From IMG/VR virus record IMGVR_UViG_3300037010_004170, positions 1 to 32,614 of that record: a stretch of 32,614 nt of DNA; one strand, 5' to 3'. This document shows positions 7,895-16,435 of this stretch, one piece after another; position 1 is the first letter of the stretch; each line of letters begins with the position of its first letter. The position numbers and the translations under genes are program-made. The notes under the pieces are model-generated. The model was not told the origin of the DNA and did not search any database. It was given only the letters and a program-made list of their open reading frames with translations. Source of the DNA: a virus.

Positions 7895-8809
7895 CTAGGC
7901 GATCTTGCAGGTCCAGAGGCCGATGCCATCCGGGTAGAGCGGGCCGAAGCCGAAGGTGTTCAGGGCGCGGATACCGTCGCCGTAGTAGTCCTGCAGCTTG
8001 ATGCCGGACTCCATTTCCGTGACCTGGCGACCGAAGCCGATGGCGCCGTTGAAGCCGGCCAGGCACTTGAAGGCGGAGGCAGTGGAGAGGCCATCGCCGG
8101 GGACGAACTCCGACACAACGATGTCGAAGCCGCAGACCTTGACGCCCCACTCACCATCCTCGATGGCCTTCTTGTTGCCCTCGCCATTGATGGAGAAGGT
8201 GGCCTGATCGGACTGAATCAGGATCTCCTCCACCTCGGGCGGGACCACCAGGAAGCGGCCCTTCTTGGGGGCGCGGCGCCGGTTGAAGGCGGTGCGGAGC
8301 TTGGCGATCTGCGCGATGGCGTAGGTCGCAGAACCCCGGGTGCCCGTGATGGCGCCGGTTCCGGTGAGGTCGATCATGTTGAGGGGGTTCATCGTCATCA
8401 AGGGCATGACGTTGAAGAAGACCTCAGCCTCCTTCTCTGCATGCTTCTTTGTGATGCTGTCTGCGATGCGCTGCATCACGGGCAGGCTGCCCAGCTGGGC
8501 CTTGTCCATCCTGTCGAGCCGGTGGGCCGCGCTGTACGCGAAGTCCACGCTGATCTGCCGTTTGTCGCCCTTCATGGACTGCCAGGCGATAGGCTGGTCC
8601 TTGATGTGCGGGACAACCGTGGCTTCGGGCTCGATGCGGAAGTTGATGATCTGGCCGACGTTCTTGATCTTGTCCAGGGTGCGGGTGTTGGTGATTCGGG
8701 GCAGGGGGCTCTCGGCGTACCAACGCTCGAGGAACATCCCGTCCCAGACCTCCTCGATCCAAGAATCCTGATTCAAGAGAGAGGCGGGATTCGTGCGTGC
8801 AATCGTCAT
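7895..8809 (-). CDS. Major capsid protein
   Basis: The 304-residue product has coat protein character: an N-arm (LNQDSWIEEVWDGMFLERWY), a beta region with paired charged residues (GQIINFRIEPEATVV), a long spine-like helix with VMQRIADSITKKHAEKEAEV, and a domain containing AKLRTAFNRRRAPKKGRFLVVPPEVE, where the last stretch is typical of the A-domain in HK97-fold coats. It is followed by a fit-to-class C-terminus (GFGPLYPDGIGLW). It lies ten bases downstream of the decoration-like gene and follows scaffold and portal, the usual order. Assignment is from family resemblance and gene order; no search was possible. Confidence 0.8.
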   Translation of the reverse strand: MTIARTNPASLLNQDSWIEEVWDGMFLERWYAESPLPRITNTRTLDKIKNVGQIINFRIEPEATVVPHIKDQPIAWQSMKGDKRQISVDFAYSAAHRLDRMDKAQLGSLPVMQRIADSITKKHAEKEAEVFFNVMPLMTMNPLNMIDLTGTGAITGTRGSATYAIAQIAKLRTAFNRRRAPKKGRFLVVPPEVEEILIQSDQATFSINGEGNKKAIEDGEWGVKVCGFDIVVSEFVPGDGLSTASAFKCLAGFNGAIGFGRQVTEMESGIKLQDYYGDGIRALNTFGFGPLYPDGIGLWTCKIA

Positions 8810-8819
8810 GTCGCGCCTC

Positions 8820-9383
8820 CTAGATCAGAGAGCCGTTGGCCAAGCTCGCTTTGAGCTCGGGCAGCATGTTGGTGAAGGGAATGATGACCTCGAAGATGCC
8901 GTCCACAGGGAGGTCGTTGGCCGCATCCACGGCCACGAAGCCAAGGATCAGGGCGTCGTCGGCCGTGTCATACGACACGGGCGTTCCGCTCAGGGCCACC
9001 GGGGTGAGCACCGTAGAAACGGTGCCGCCAGAGGCCTGCATCTTGATCGTGCCCGCCGCGGCAAACTTCGTCGCGGTGGTCGTGTCGCCCAGGGTGAACA
9101 CCTGGCCGGTGGTCTTGGCGGTTGCGGTGCTGCCGAGCTTGTTCGCCATGATCTTGCCCGACAGGAGGTTCATGCCTCGGCTGAGGGGGCAAATGGCGAT
9201 CTTGTCGGTGGCGGTGATGCCGACGCCAGAATTGGAAGCCTTGAAGGCCGCCAACGCCTTGGCGATGTCCACGGTGACTTTCATCACCGCGTTGATCGGG
9301 TCATGCTGGATCGTGGGCTTGTATGAGCCCGAAGCGGCAGCGGTGTACCCGGTCAGGGGGCCGATGAGAGAAATGCTCGCCAT
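8820..9383 (-). CDS. Capsid decoration-like protein
   Basis: The 187-residue product is small, Ala/Thr/Gly-rich and beta-prone (TGQVFTLGDTTTATKFAAAG, then GTIKMQASGG) with repeated short strands and no catalytic motifs. It sits directly before the major capsid gene and after the scaffold, the common place for head decoration or auxiliary coat proteins. GGAG lies six bases before ATG 9383. The decoration role is inferred from position and composition; a minor coat protein is equally possible. Confidence 0.5.
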   Translation of the reverse strand: MASISLIGPLTGYTAAASGSYKPTIQHDPINAVMKVTVDIAKALAAFKASNSGVGITATDKIAICPLSRGMNLLSGKIMANKLGSTATAKTTGQVFTLGDTTTATKFAAAGTIKMQASGGTVSTVLTPVALSGTPVSYDTADDALILGFVAVDAANDLPVDGIFEVIIPFTNMLPELKASLANGSLI

Positions 9384-9407
9384 CGGGGTCTCCTTTCAGG
9401 TTGAGGG

Positions 9408-10535
9408 TTAGGGGTTGAGCGTCAGCGCCACGCGGCGCATCAGCTTTCCGAGCGCAACCGGATCGTGGGCAACGGCCGCCTTCATGCGGGAGAAGTCCAT
9501 TTGTTCCTGTTCGCTCAGGGGAGCCAGGGCGGCGGGGTCCATCTGGCCTCCTCCCACACCCGAGGGGCCCAGGCTGGGGGCGACTCGTGGAGCAGGAGGA
9601 GCGGCCGGCGCTGGAGGCGTCGTCTCCTGGTTGTAGAGGTCGAGCACGTAGATGATCGAAGCGGGGTCCGCGTTGGCAGAGTCCTGGAAAATGTCGCGGA
9701 TTGCCCCTTCCCGTAGCACGGGCGGTTTGGCATTCAGCCAGGCCTGGAACTTGGGGTCCGAAGTCCTGGCTTCCACGTCCGGATACTTGGCCTTCACCGC
9801 AGCCAAGACCCGTTCATAGCGATTTTCGTAGTCCGCCTCGGCTGTCGAAGCCCGCATCCCCTCAAAGGTCTGCTTGAGTTCGTGAATCGGCTGAACGGCC
9901 TGGTTGACCAGCTGGCCAGCCTGCTCCTGAACCATGGCGATCATGGCCTCATAAAGATCAGGGCTGGCTTTCCGCAGGGCCTCCACTCGCTCCGAGGCGA
10001 TGGAAGGCGCGGCCTGGACCGGCTTGGCAGGAGGGGCGGCGGTTTCTGCCAGGCGCGCCTCAAGCTGCTTGCTGAGTTCCTGCACCCTGGCGATCTCGCC
10101 ATGGAGCTTGGTCTGCAGGGCGGAGAGCTTGCGCTGCTCTTCGCGGACGCCCTCTTCTCGGCGAAGGATCCGCTGGTCCTGCATGGTGGCAGGGGCCGGC
10201 GGGGGGGCCTCGGGCGCCAGGGGGGCCGCCGGAGCGGGAGCTGCGGGTTCGGCGGGGGCGGCGGGGGTGGCGGCAGGGGCAGGAGCGGGGGCGGCGGGGG
10301 CGGCGGGGGCGGCGGGGGCGGCAGCAGGGTCGGGCGACGAAGAGGGCTGGCCCATGCTGGGGTTCGGGTTGCCGCCGAGTTTCGCCTGAGCCTCCGGCGT
10401 CAGATTGAAGTTCCCGTGCTCGTCGGGGATAACGCCCAGGTCTTTCAATCGCTTTCGGTTCTCTTCGCGCGCATCCACAGGAGCCTCCCTTGGCGAGTTG
10501 TCCCAGCGAGGGACCGCCTGTCCCTGTTTTTGCAT
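9408..10535 (-). CDS. Scaffold protein
   Basis: I chose ATG 10535 (MQKQGQAVPRW, 375 residues): the longer reading to 10601 would sit inside the preceding small gene, and GGTG lies just upstream. Residues about 60-115 are a long Ala/Pro linker (repeated PAAP units), followed by a coiled coil (RREEGVREEQRKLSALQTKL, then QELSKQLEARLAE). The C-terminus is helical and ends EQMDFSRMKAAVAHDP. Long helices, flexible linkers and position between portal and coat genes fit a P22-like capsid assembly scaffold. Sequence similarity alone would not prove it, since scaffolds diverge fast. Confidence 0.7.
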   Translation of the reverse strand: MQKQGQAVPRWDNSPREAPVDAREENRKRLKDLGVIPDEHGNFNLTPEAQAKLGGNPNPSMGQPSSSPDPAAAPAAPAAPAAPAPAPAATPAAPAEPAAPAPAAPLAPEAPPPAPATMQDQRILRREEGVREEQRKLSALQTKLHGEIARVQELSKQLEARLAETAAPPAKPVQAAPSIASERVEALRKASPDLYEAMIAMVQEQAGQLVNQAVQPIHELKQTFEGMRASTAEADYENRYERVLAAVKAKYPDVEARTSDPKFQAWLNAKPPVLREGAIRDIFQDSANADPASIIYVLDLYNQETTPPAPAAPPAPRVAPSLGPSGVGGGQMDPAALAPLSEQEQMDFSRMKAAVAHDPVALGKLMRRVALTLNP

Positions 10536-10539
10536 CTCA

Positions 10540-10782
10540 TCACACCTTGAACAAGTCCAAAAGTGATTGGATTTCCAAGAATCTTCCCTTGATCCTATCA
10601 ATCTGGGTCATGTCGGAAGCCTGGGCGCAATCCATCCGATGCGAGATCATGCGCTCATACAAATAACTTCTCACATCGGGATGCAAGCCTACGCTCTTCG
10701 CACGTTCTTCGTACTGCGTGACGATGTTCTGGTGGGCATCAAACGATATTTCGATGAGGGATGGTTTGGCTTCGTAATCCAT
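10540..10782 (-). CDS. Small protein between portal and scaffold
   Basis: The 80-residue product (MDYEAKPSLIEISFDAHQNI, then DVRSYLYERMISHRMD) is charged and helical with no recognised family. It starts 3 bases after the portal stop, with AAGGAGAA about eight bases upstream of ATG 10782, and ends 4 bases before the scaffold start. Tight spacing on both sides supports a real gene. It has no membrane segment or cysteine pairs. A virion assembly accessory role is inferred only from position. Confidence 0.65.
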   Translation of the reverse strand: MDYEAKPSLIEISFDAHQNIVTQYEERAKSVGLHPDVRSYLYERMISHRMDCAQASDMTQIDRIKGRFLEIQSLLDLFKV

Positions 10783-10785
10783 TTG

Positions 10786-12996
10786 CTATTCTCCTTCCTG
10801 GCCCGAAAGCCGGGTGGCATCCGGAGCGAGGGTTTGGGTTTCGGGCTTCTCGTTCGGACTCGCTCCATCGGATTGAGGCCCCATTCCAAGGGCGGGCTGG
10901 CCGTCCTGACCGGGCAGGGCCATGTTGGCCCCGCGGGGACGGTAGTCGGGGTCCAGGTCGAGGATCTTTTGTGGGTGGAAGCTCTGCATCACGGCAGACC
11001 ACTCCTGGCCCATGCCGGCCCCACCCTTGGCCAGCACGTCGGCCTGCATGTTCAGGGCCCAGGCCTGAAGGGCGATGTAGATCGCCGGCGTCATGGCGCC
11101 TTGCGCCTCCATGGCCTGCTGGAAGGTGGGACCCCATGCAGGGTTGCTGTCGTCCTTGATGGATCGGAGGATGGTGAGAAGCGCATCGGCGCGGCTGGCG
11201 CTGGCTCGGATGCCGTGGCTCACGGCTTGTTCAGCCAGGGTGGTCATGCCGGCCTTCATGGCTTCGTGCTGGCTCTCCAGCTGCATCTTCGCGGCCACCT
11301 GGTCTGGGCTCAACACGTACCCCTCGTCCTCCAGGCCCAGGGCAGGAAGAATGTCATAGAGGATCTTGGGGTTGTTTAGGTAGGGCGCCAGCTCTGGGTC
11401 TCCCGCGAGTTGCCGCAGGAGGCCAGCGTTCTGTGCAATCTGTTCCCGCCGCACCGCACCATAGACGCCCAAGGCCACCGGCTGCAGGTCGCCCTTCACG
11501 GAGTCGTCCTTCCCGTACCCCATTTCCCAGTTGAAGAGGCGGCCGATCCAGACCACCCAACCGAACTCATCGTTGTTCCCCACCACATTCCGGATGAACC
11601 CTTCGGCTGTGGAGTAGGCCCGGGTTTGCATGCCGTCCGTCCGTACCCCGCTGCCCATGGCGCCCGGGTTCTCCACCACCGGCATGCTGGACACCACCGG
11701 CATCAGGCTCTCGAAGAGCTGCCAGGCCTGCAGGATCTGGCCGGAATTGTTGGGGGGGAGGTAGAAGTCCACCGCCCGCATGCCCTTGGCCAGTTCGTTC
11801 GGACGCTTCAGCCAGGTCTTCCCGGCTTTCCAGCGGGGGTCGGTCCCGGGATCCAGCTGGGTCATGTCCAGTTCCACCTGGGGAATCGAGGAGTCCGCCA
11901 GGTTGTTGTGGAGAGCCCGGCCCAGGGCATTCTCCATGATCTGAATGTCTTCTACGTGCTCAGCCACGCCGGAGCCATAGATTGACCCGTCCGCCTGTTC
12001 ATAGGGGATCCAGTCGAACGGAAGCTCGTGCTCATACATGGGATCCACGAAGAGCGCCAGCGTGAAGGGGCCGCAGGTCCAGCTGGAGACGAAGCCCGTG
12101 GTCGTCTCGTCGAGGCCCCATTCCTCCTGCTTGTCCTGGTCCACGAGACCCCACCGCTCGTACACCGCCCAGCGGGGTTCCTTGGGCGTTTGGAATGCCA
12201 GCTCGGTTTCCCAGTACTCGCGGACGTAGTTCCCCTTCGGCAAGGCCTGGAGAAGAAGGTCAATCTGCGTGGGGTCGAATCCCTGGACGCGACCCAACTC
12301 CACCAGCTGCTTCCGGTTCAGGACGCGGCGCCAGATCGCAGAGGCTACCCGCTCCTTCTTGGCCACCATGGGGTCGGTATAGAGCTCCCAGATTGGAACA
12401 TGCTGAATGTCGGGGCGAACCTCCTGTGGAAGGGTGATGCCGCGGATTCGGGCCCATGCCGGATTGGGGTCGGTCACGCCTACGGGGCCGTAGGTGATGC
12501 CAGTTCCGAAGAGGCACTCATCCCAGACCACATAACGCAGGGTCTTGTTGAACTGCATGTTGGCCAGGTGATCCCGGATCGCCTGGCGCATCCCAGCCAC
12601 GGCTTGTTTGGGATCGGTTCCGAAGGGGTTCTGGGGCCTGGGGCTGACGCGAAGATCCCAGGGATCGCCCACCATGGGCAGGATCAGCTTCATCAGCTTG
12701 GTGAAGGCCGTGCTCACGCGCTCTCGGGTTCGCTTGATGAACAGGTCCGACTGGCCTTCCTGGGCCGTGAACTCCTCGCCATAGATGCCCAGGAAGTGCC
12801 GCCTGAAGCGCACCCACCGCTTATGCAGGGGCGTCATGCAGGTCTTGAAAAAGGCGAACTCCTCCTCCACGAAGCCGGCGAGGCCCGGGGCGCGGGAGAG
12901 CAGGACGAGGGTTGGGTCCGCCTGGGGTGCTTCCACCTTGGGAGCCTGGGGGGCCAGGAGAATGTCGGGTTTCCCGGGTCGGATTTGAACAAGCAT
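10786..12996 (-). CDS. Portal protein
   Basis: The 736-residue protein has the size of P22-like portals (about 725 residues). It contains AFFKTCMTPLHKRWVRFRRHF near residue 50, then a wing-like region and DECLFGTGITYGPVGVTDPN near residue 170. The motif DGSIYGSGVAEHVEDIQIMENALGRAL near residues 340-370 is characteristic of the helix and tunnel-loop region of podoviral portals. The C-terminus is low complexity (GQDGQPALGMGPQSDGASP). The ring would form the DNA entry vertex and dock the terminase and adaptors. It starts 2 bases after the terminase stop. The assignment is secure as a portal; the P22-like subclass is inference. Confidence 0.85.
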   Translation of the reverse strand: MLVQIRPGKPDILLAPQAPKVEAPQADPTLVLLSRAPGLAGFVEEEFAFFKTCMTPLHKRWVRFRRHFLGIYGEEFTAQEGQSDLFIKRTRERVSTAFTKLMKLILPMVGDPWDLRVSPRPQNPFGTDPKQAVAGMRQAIRDHLANMQFNKTLRYVVWDECLFGTGITYGPVGVTDPNPAWARIRGITLPQEVRPDIQHVPIWELYTDPMVAKKERVASAIWRRVLNRKQLVELGRVQGFDPTQIDLLLQALPKGNYVREYWETELAFQTPKEPRWAVYERWGLVDQDKQEEWGLDETTTGFVSSWTCGPFTLALFVDPMYEHELPFDWIPYEQADGSIYGSGVAEHVEDIQIMENALGRALHNNLADSSIPQVELDMTQLDPGTDPRWKAGKTWLKRPNELAKGMRAVDFYLPPNNSGQILQAWQLFESLMPVVSSMPVVENPGAMGSGVRTDGMQTRAYSTAEGFIRNVVGNNDEFGWVVWIGRLFNWEMGYGKDDSVKGDLQPVALGVYGAVRREQIAQNAGLLRQLAGDPELAPYLNNPKILYDILPALGLEDEGYVLSPDQVAAKMQLESQHEAMKAGMTTLAEQAVSHGIRASASRADALLTILRSIKDDSNPAWGPTFQQAMEAQGAMTPAIYIALQAWALNMQADVLAKGGAGMGQEWSAVMQSFHPQKILDLDPDYRPRGANMALPGQDGQPALGMGPQSDGASPNEKPETQTLAPDATRLSGQEGE

Positions 12997-12998
12997 GG

Positions 12999-14447
12999 CT
13001 AGAACCCCTTCATGCAGGTCTTGAGGTGGAAGGTCTTAACGACAACCGGGCGGCGGAAAGCGGAGGGCGGGCGAGCGCGGGAGAGCATTTGGATTCCGTA
13101 GCCCAGCGTGTCGGGGTAGTCGTCGTTCACTTCGGGCAGCTTCCCCTTCTTCGTGTAGGCGTAGCCCTGGACCTCCTCGAAAAGCACGGGGTCCAGGTCA
13201 TCGAAGAACCAGAGGGTTCCTTCATCCAGGCGCTTCTGCACCATGTCGTTGCGGATCTGGGGCGTCCGGGGAGCGTTCACGATGGCGCGCTCCTCGGGGG
13301 GGACGGATTCCCAGCCTGGATGCAGGTCATTCAGATACGTGTGCAGGAGCTTCTCGCCATTGGCTCGGTCTGGCTGTTCCGCAGAGGGATCCCCGAAGAA
13401 CTGGATCCCCTTCTCCCACCAGGGCCGCATGATCTTGACGATCTGCCAGTACTTCGTCTCGGTGAAACGCCAGGCTCGCTCCACGAACACATCGTCCGTG
13501 CGGGGATCCTTGGCCAGGATCACGAGGCATGTGGGATGCGTCCAGCCGTAGTCAATGGCGCCAAGGCGGGGCCAGGCTGGGGGGATCTCGAACCGAGGGA
13601 TTCGGAACTCGCTCCAATTCGCGTTCCAGACGAGGCCTGTGTTCACATCCGGCAGGCCATAGAGGCGCGCCTTGAGGGCGGCCGGGTCGTTCTTGAGGAG
13701 CCGCTTCCACTTCTCGATGTGGCCTGGGCCCAGGTGGGTCGCCTCCTCGGCCGACAAGAGGAACACACCCACGTCCGGGTTGTCTTCCCAGAGGGTCTTG
13801 ACCACCTTCGTCTTGCCCTTCAGGGGGGTGAAGCAGATTGTCGTGTAGCCGTCCCCCTTCTCGGCGGCCTCCGAAATACGCATCATCAATTCCTGCCACT
13901 CCTCCCAGGGTGGCTCCTCGTCAATCAGGAGGCGCTGGATGGTGGCGGACTGGAGGCCGACGCGGCCCTGGGCGTAGTTCTTGAAGGCACAGGCTGACGT
14001 GCCACCGGACACATGGGGCACCAGGAAGTAGTCGATGGCCCCACCGCCGTTCTGCTTGTACACGGGCTTCGATTTCAGGTAGCGTCGGGAGAGGATGCCG
14101 CCCTTGCCGGGGTTGTACAGGTCTGGTCCCAGGAGCTTCTTCTGCAGGCCGTCTCGGGTCAAGTCCGAGGTCTCACCCACGATCCAGGCATTGATGGCCG
14201 TCAGGGTGCGGGGGCCCTCATACCATTCGGGGTAGATGCCCGTCAGATCCCAGGCCATGCGCCGCAGGCCGGTGACGGATTTTCCCGCCTGGTTCGCCCC
14301 GAAAAGCGCGGTGATCTGATGGGAGCTCTGGCATGCGTCCTTCTGGGAGGGGTAGATCGTGGGCCAATAAACGAGGGCCTGGTCCTCCCGTCGGCGCTCC
14401 AGTTCCGCCATGGCCTCCACGGTCTCCTGGAGAATCTCGATGCTCAC
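12999..14447 (-). CDS. terL: Terminase large subunit
   Basis: I start at GTG 14447, which overlaps the stop of the membrane gene (GTGA), giving 482 residues. Residues 50-57 are the Walker A motif (GANQAGKS) and 172-180 the Walker B (RLLIDEEPP with catalytic acids). The C-terminal nuclease has DYGWTHP around D299 and FFGDPSAEQ around D353, the acidic residues of an RNase H-like metal site. It pumps DNA into the prohead and cuts concatemers. The longer N-terminal reading (to 14567) lacks a typical start and overlaps two genes. Confidence is high. Confidence 0.93.
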   Translation of the reverse strand: MSIEILQETVEAMAELERRREDQALVYWPTIYPSQKDACQSSHQITALFGANQAGKSVTGLRRMAWDLTGIYPEWYEGPRTLTAINAWIVGETSDLTRDGLQKKLLGPDLYNPGKGGILSRRYLKSKPVYKQNGGGAIDYFLVPHVSGGTSACAFKNYAQGRVGLQSATIQRLLIDEEPPWEEWQELMMRISEAAEKGDGYTTICFTPLKGKTKVVKTLWEDNPDVGVFLLSAEEATHLGPGHIEKWKRLLKNDPAALKARLYGLPDVNTGLVWNANWSEFRIPRFEIPPAWPRLGAIDYGWTHPTCLVILAKDPRTDDVFVERAWRFTETKYWQIVKIMRPWWEKGIQFFGDPSAEQPDRANGEKLLHTYLNDLHPGWESVPPEERAIVNAPRTPQIRNDMVQKRLDEGTLWFFDDLDPVLFEEVQGYAYTKKGKLPEVNDDYPDTLGYGIQMLSRARPPSAFRRPVVVKTFHLKTCMKGF

Positions 14448-14599
14448 CGGGCACCCCCGAGAAGCAACAGCCCCACGAAGAGGAACCAGGTCGTGCCCAG
14501 CCAAAGGGCCGTCATCTCCACCAGGAAGAGGATCCGCTGCTTCCTTCGCCGCTCCTGAGCCAACCATGCGGCCCGGTGGTTGTCCTGCAGGGGCCTCAA
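14444..14599 (-). CDS. 51-residue single-pass membrane protein between terminase genes
   Basis: From TTG 14599 the frame encodes about 21 polar, basic residues (LRPLQDNHRAAWLAQERRRKQ) followed by one hydrophobic segment (VEMTALWLGTTWFLFVGLLL) and a short tail. The start overlaps the small terminase stop (TTGA) and the stop overlaps the large terminase start (GTGA); GAGG lies 7 bases upstream of the TTG. Such double coupling supports translation. The charge distribution places the basic N-terminus in the cytoplasm. It could be a holin-type or accessory membrane protein, but there is no family evidence, so the role is open. Confidence 0.6.
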   Translation of the reverse strand: MRPLQDNHRAAWLAQERRRKQRILFLVEMTALWLGTTWFLFVGLLLLGGAR

Positions 14600-15309
14600 G
14601 TGTCCGCCTCGACGGCTGCCAGCTCGCCCTCGATGGCCTGCTGCTGCCGGGCGGCGAGGACCATGGCCTGCACTTCGGCCACCTTCTCGGGCGGGAGGAT
14701 CTGCTTCAGGCGAGGGGCCAGCTGCTCCATCATGGCCGGTGCGGCGAGGAGCCCAGCGACGATGCGGTTGATGAGGTCCCGCTCGCTGGCGTTGGCCAGC
14801 GGATCCGCCAGGTCTGGCGTCTCCCCCTTCTCGGACCACTTCTTCCGGTCCAGCCGTTCGGCCATCCAGTTGCATTGCTTGATGTAGAGCTCGTCGCCCT
14901 TCACCCCAACCATGTCGCCCCCGCCTGCGCTCCGGGCCCGGGCCTGGGCGTTGTCCGCCATGACCAGGGCCTGGCATTCCTCGGCCAGCTTCCTGGCCTT
15001 CTGCCATTCCGGGTTGTGGTTGATCCAGCCCACCAGGGTCGGAAGGCTGGGCATCCCGGGCTTCGCGCAAATGAATGGGAGTCCTCGTTCGCCTGTGGCC
15101 AGGGCGTCCAGGGCATAGGCCACCACCTGGTTCTTGGTCAGGGTCTTCCCCTCCACCGTCCAGGTCTTTCCGCCCAGCTCCCGGCGGTCCAGCCGCTGGG
15201 CTAGGGTCAGGTCATCCGGGCCCTCCAGCCGATGCCGCAGGCGCAAGGCCGTCCGGGCCTTCTCCACCAAGGTCCGTGCCCGCATCGCATTCTTCGCTGG
15301 CGCCTGCAT
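14596..15309 (-). CDS. terS: Terminase small subunit
   Basis: From ATG 15309 the product is 237 residues. Residues about 85-110 (ERGLPFICAKPGMPSLPTLV, then GWINHNPEWQKARKLA) match the helix-turn-helix of phage small terminases (GxxLxxIxxxxGMPSxxTVxxWL). The N-terminal half is basic and the C-terminus helical, fitting oligomerisation. It recognises phage DNA for packaging. The gene overlaps the winged-helix gene by about 98 bases in another frame; ATG 15285 is an alternative start with weaker support. It is coupled to the 51-codon gene. Confidence 0.8.
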   Translation of the reverse strand: MQAPAKNAMRARTLVEKARTALRLRHRLEGPDDLTLAQRLDRRELGGKTWTVEGKTLTKNQVVAYALDALATGERGLPFICAKPGMPSLPTLVGWINHNPEWQKARKLAEECQALVMADNAQARARSAGGGDMVGVKGDELYIKQCNWMAERLDRKKWSEKGETPDLADPLANASERDLINRIVAGLLAAPAMMEQLAPRLKQILPPEKVAEVQAMVLAARQQQAIEGELAAVEADT

Positions 15310-15625
15310 AGAGAAGGGTTTCCTCGAAGTAGCGCAGGTTGTCGCCGCGCTCGGACAGCCGCCCACGGTAAAACACCCTGCCATTTACCATCCAAAGGCG
15401 GCCCGTTCTTGCGATCAATCCCTTTTCTTTCAGCCGGGTCAGATAGCGGTAGGCCGTCCGCTCGCTCACCCGCATCACCTTCGCCAGGTCCGCGGCGGTC
15501 CAATCCACCGTATTTCCGTTCTTCAGGCCATCAGCCAGATGCAACAGCGCCCGAAACGATCTTGTCCCCACCAGGTCCCACGCCACCCGCAGATTCTCCG
15601 GGTAGGCCACCACGAACCGCTCCAT
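15212..15625 (-). CDS. Winged-helix DNA-binding protein at head of late operon
   Basis: ATG 15625 (MERFVVAYPEN, 137 residues) has GGAGG four bases upstream; ATG 15643 has GAGG only one base away. Residues 20-35 (RSFRALLHLADGLKN) are helical, followed by a winged helix: AADLAKVMRVSERTAYRYLTRLKEKGLIA, then wing RLWMVNGRVFYRG. The pattern ALxxLxxxxxTxxxLAxxMxVSxRTxxRxLxxLKEKGLI plus the RVFYRG ending resembles RepL-like and related regulators. It is the first gene of the late operon, near two palindromic operators, and overlaps terS. A regulatory role is inferred, not shown; a replication or packaging function is also possible. Confidence 0.6.
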   Translation of the reverse strand: MERFVVAYPENLRVAWDLVGTRSFRALLHLADGLKNGNTVDWTAADLAKVMRVSERTAYRYLTRLKEKGLIARTGRLWMVNGRVFYRGRLSERGDNLRYFEETLLYAGASEECDAGTDLGGEGPDGLAPAASAGGPG

Positions 15626-15681
15626 GCCGCCTCCAAATTCCATGCCTCAACAGGTAATTCCCACAACCTCTCGGGAATAAC

Positions 15682-15698
15682 TGTCAGAGATCATGACA
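15682..15698. promoter_or_regulatory. Palindromic operator 1 (TGTCA-N7-TGACA)
   Basis: TGTCAGAGATCATGACA is an inverted repeat with 5-base arms (6 with the flanking C/G) and a 7-base spacer. It lies about 57-73 bases upstream of the winged-helix start. A second site with identical arms and spacer lies 26 bases away, suggesting a dimeric regulator. Which protein binds is unknown. Confidence 0.55.
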
Positions 15699-15707
15699 GC
15701 CAAGGGG

Positions 15708-15724
15708 TGTCAAAAACACTGACA
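15708..15724. promoter_or_regulatory. Palindromic operator 2 (TGTCA-N7-TGACA)
   Basis: TGTCAAAAACACTGACA has the same arms and 7-base spacer as the site at 15682-15698. On the minus strand its edge reads TTGACA, a perfect -35-like hexamer, but no good -10 lies 17 bases downstream. Binding here could occlude or activate the late promoter. Confidence 0.55.
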
Positions 15725-16266
15725 TTCCCACGGTGGCCAATTCCCCTGGCGAGATAACTCATCAATAATCTCATCTACCCTGATTTTCTGTGATCTCCCT
15801 CTTCTATGATCTATCTCCTTCCCAGACTTCTGCCCTCTGAACAGGCTCCCATGACGACCCCGCCCTATCCCTCTGCCCCCTGAACCAGGACGCCCCCTGG
15901 ACCCCTCCCAGGCCCAGGGCGAGGCGTTCTCGTGGCCGGGCGAAGAGGAAGGGCCGTGTGCGTGGGCTCTGCTCACAAGGGAGTATTCCTCCAAACCGGG
16001 GGGTGGCATGTGTCTTCCCCCCCCAATGGCCTCGACCCACTCCATCGCGGCTTTGCCTGCCTGCTCGTTCCTCGCCAGGCAGGGCACCGCCTCCCGCTCC
16101 CCGACCCTGCCCCCGCACCCACGGCCCGGCAGGGCACGGGGCGGCACGGCAGCACAAACAGGAACCCGCACGACCAGCCGGGAGGGAAACGTTTTGCCCG
16201 GCAGCATGCAGCGGGCGGCTGCCGACTCAGGCGCGCGGCCAGATAAGGGGCGGCGGCGAAGTGAAC

Positions 16267-16371
16267 GCTCCCCACCGTCCTCACCGCTTTCCGACTTCTC
16301 AGCTCCCCACCGTCCTCCCTGCTTCCCAGCTTCTCGGCTCCCCACCGTCCTCCTCCTTCCCTGGTTCGTGC
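16267..16371. repeat. 35-bp tandem repeat, three copies
   Basis: GCTCCCCACCGTCCTC starts at 16267, 16302 and 16337, an exact 35-bp period. Copies 1 and 2 also share GCTTxCCxxCTTCTC in their second half; copy 3 diverges after its first 16 bases. The repeat is in non-coding DNA 160 bases before the first early gene. Binding-site array or slippage product are both possible. Confidence 0.75.
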
Positions 16372-16435
16372 TGCTCGGTGAGGGGCGACCCAGGTCTCGT
16401 GTCCCCGTCATGCCGCCGACCCACTCCATCGTGGA

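Noticed and set aside
7282-8854. Long plus-strand frames opposite the capsid region
   Set aside because: They run antisense to the strongly supported capsid and adaptor genes and are rich in His/Arg/Gly from codon complement.
15710-16429. 239-codon minus-strand frame in the divergent region
   Set aside because: Low-complexity Arg/Gly/Ser sequence that crosses the 35-bp tandem repeat, no ribosome site.
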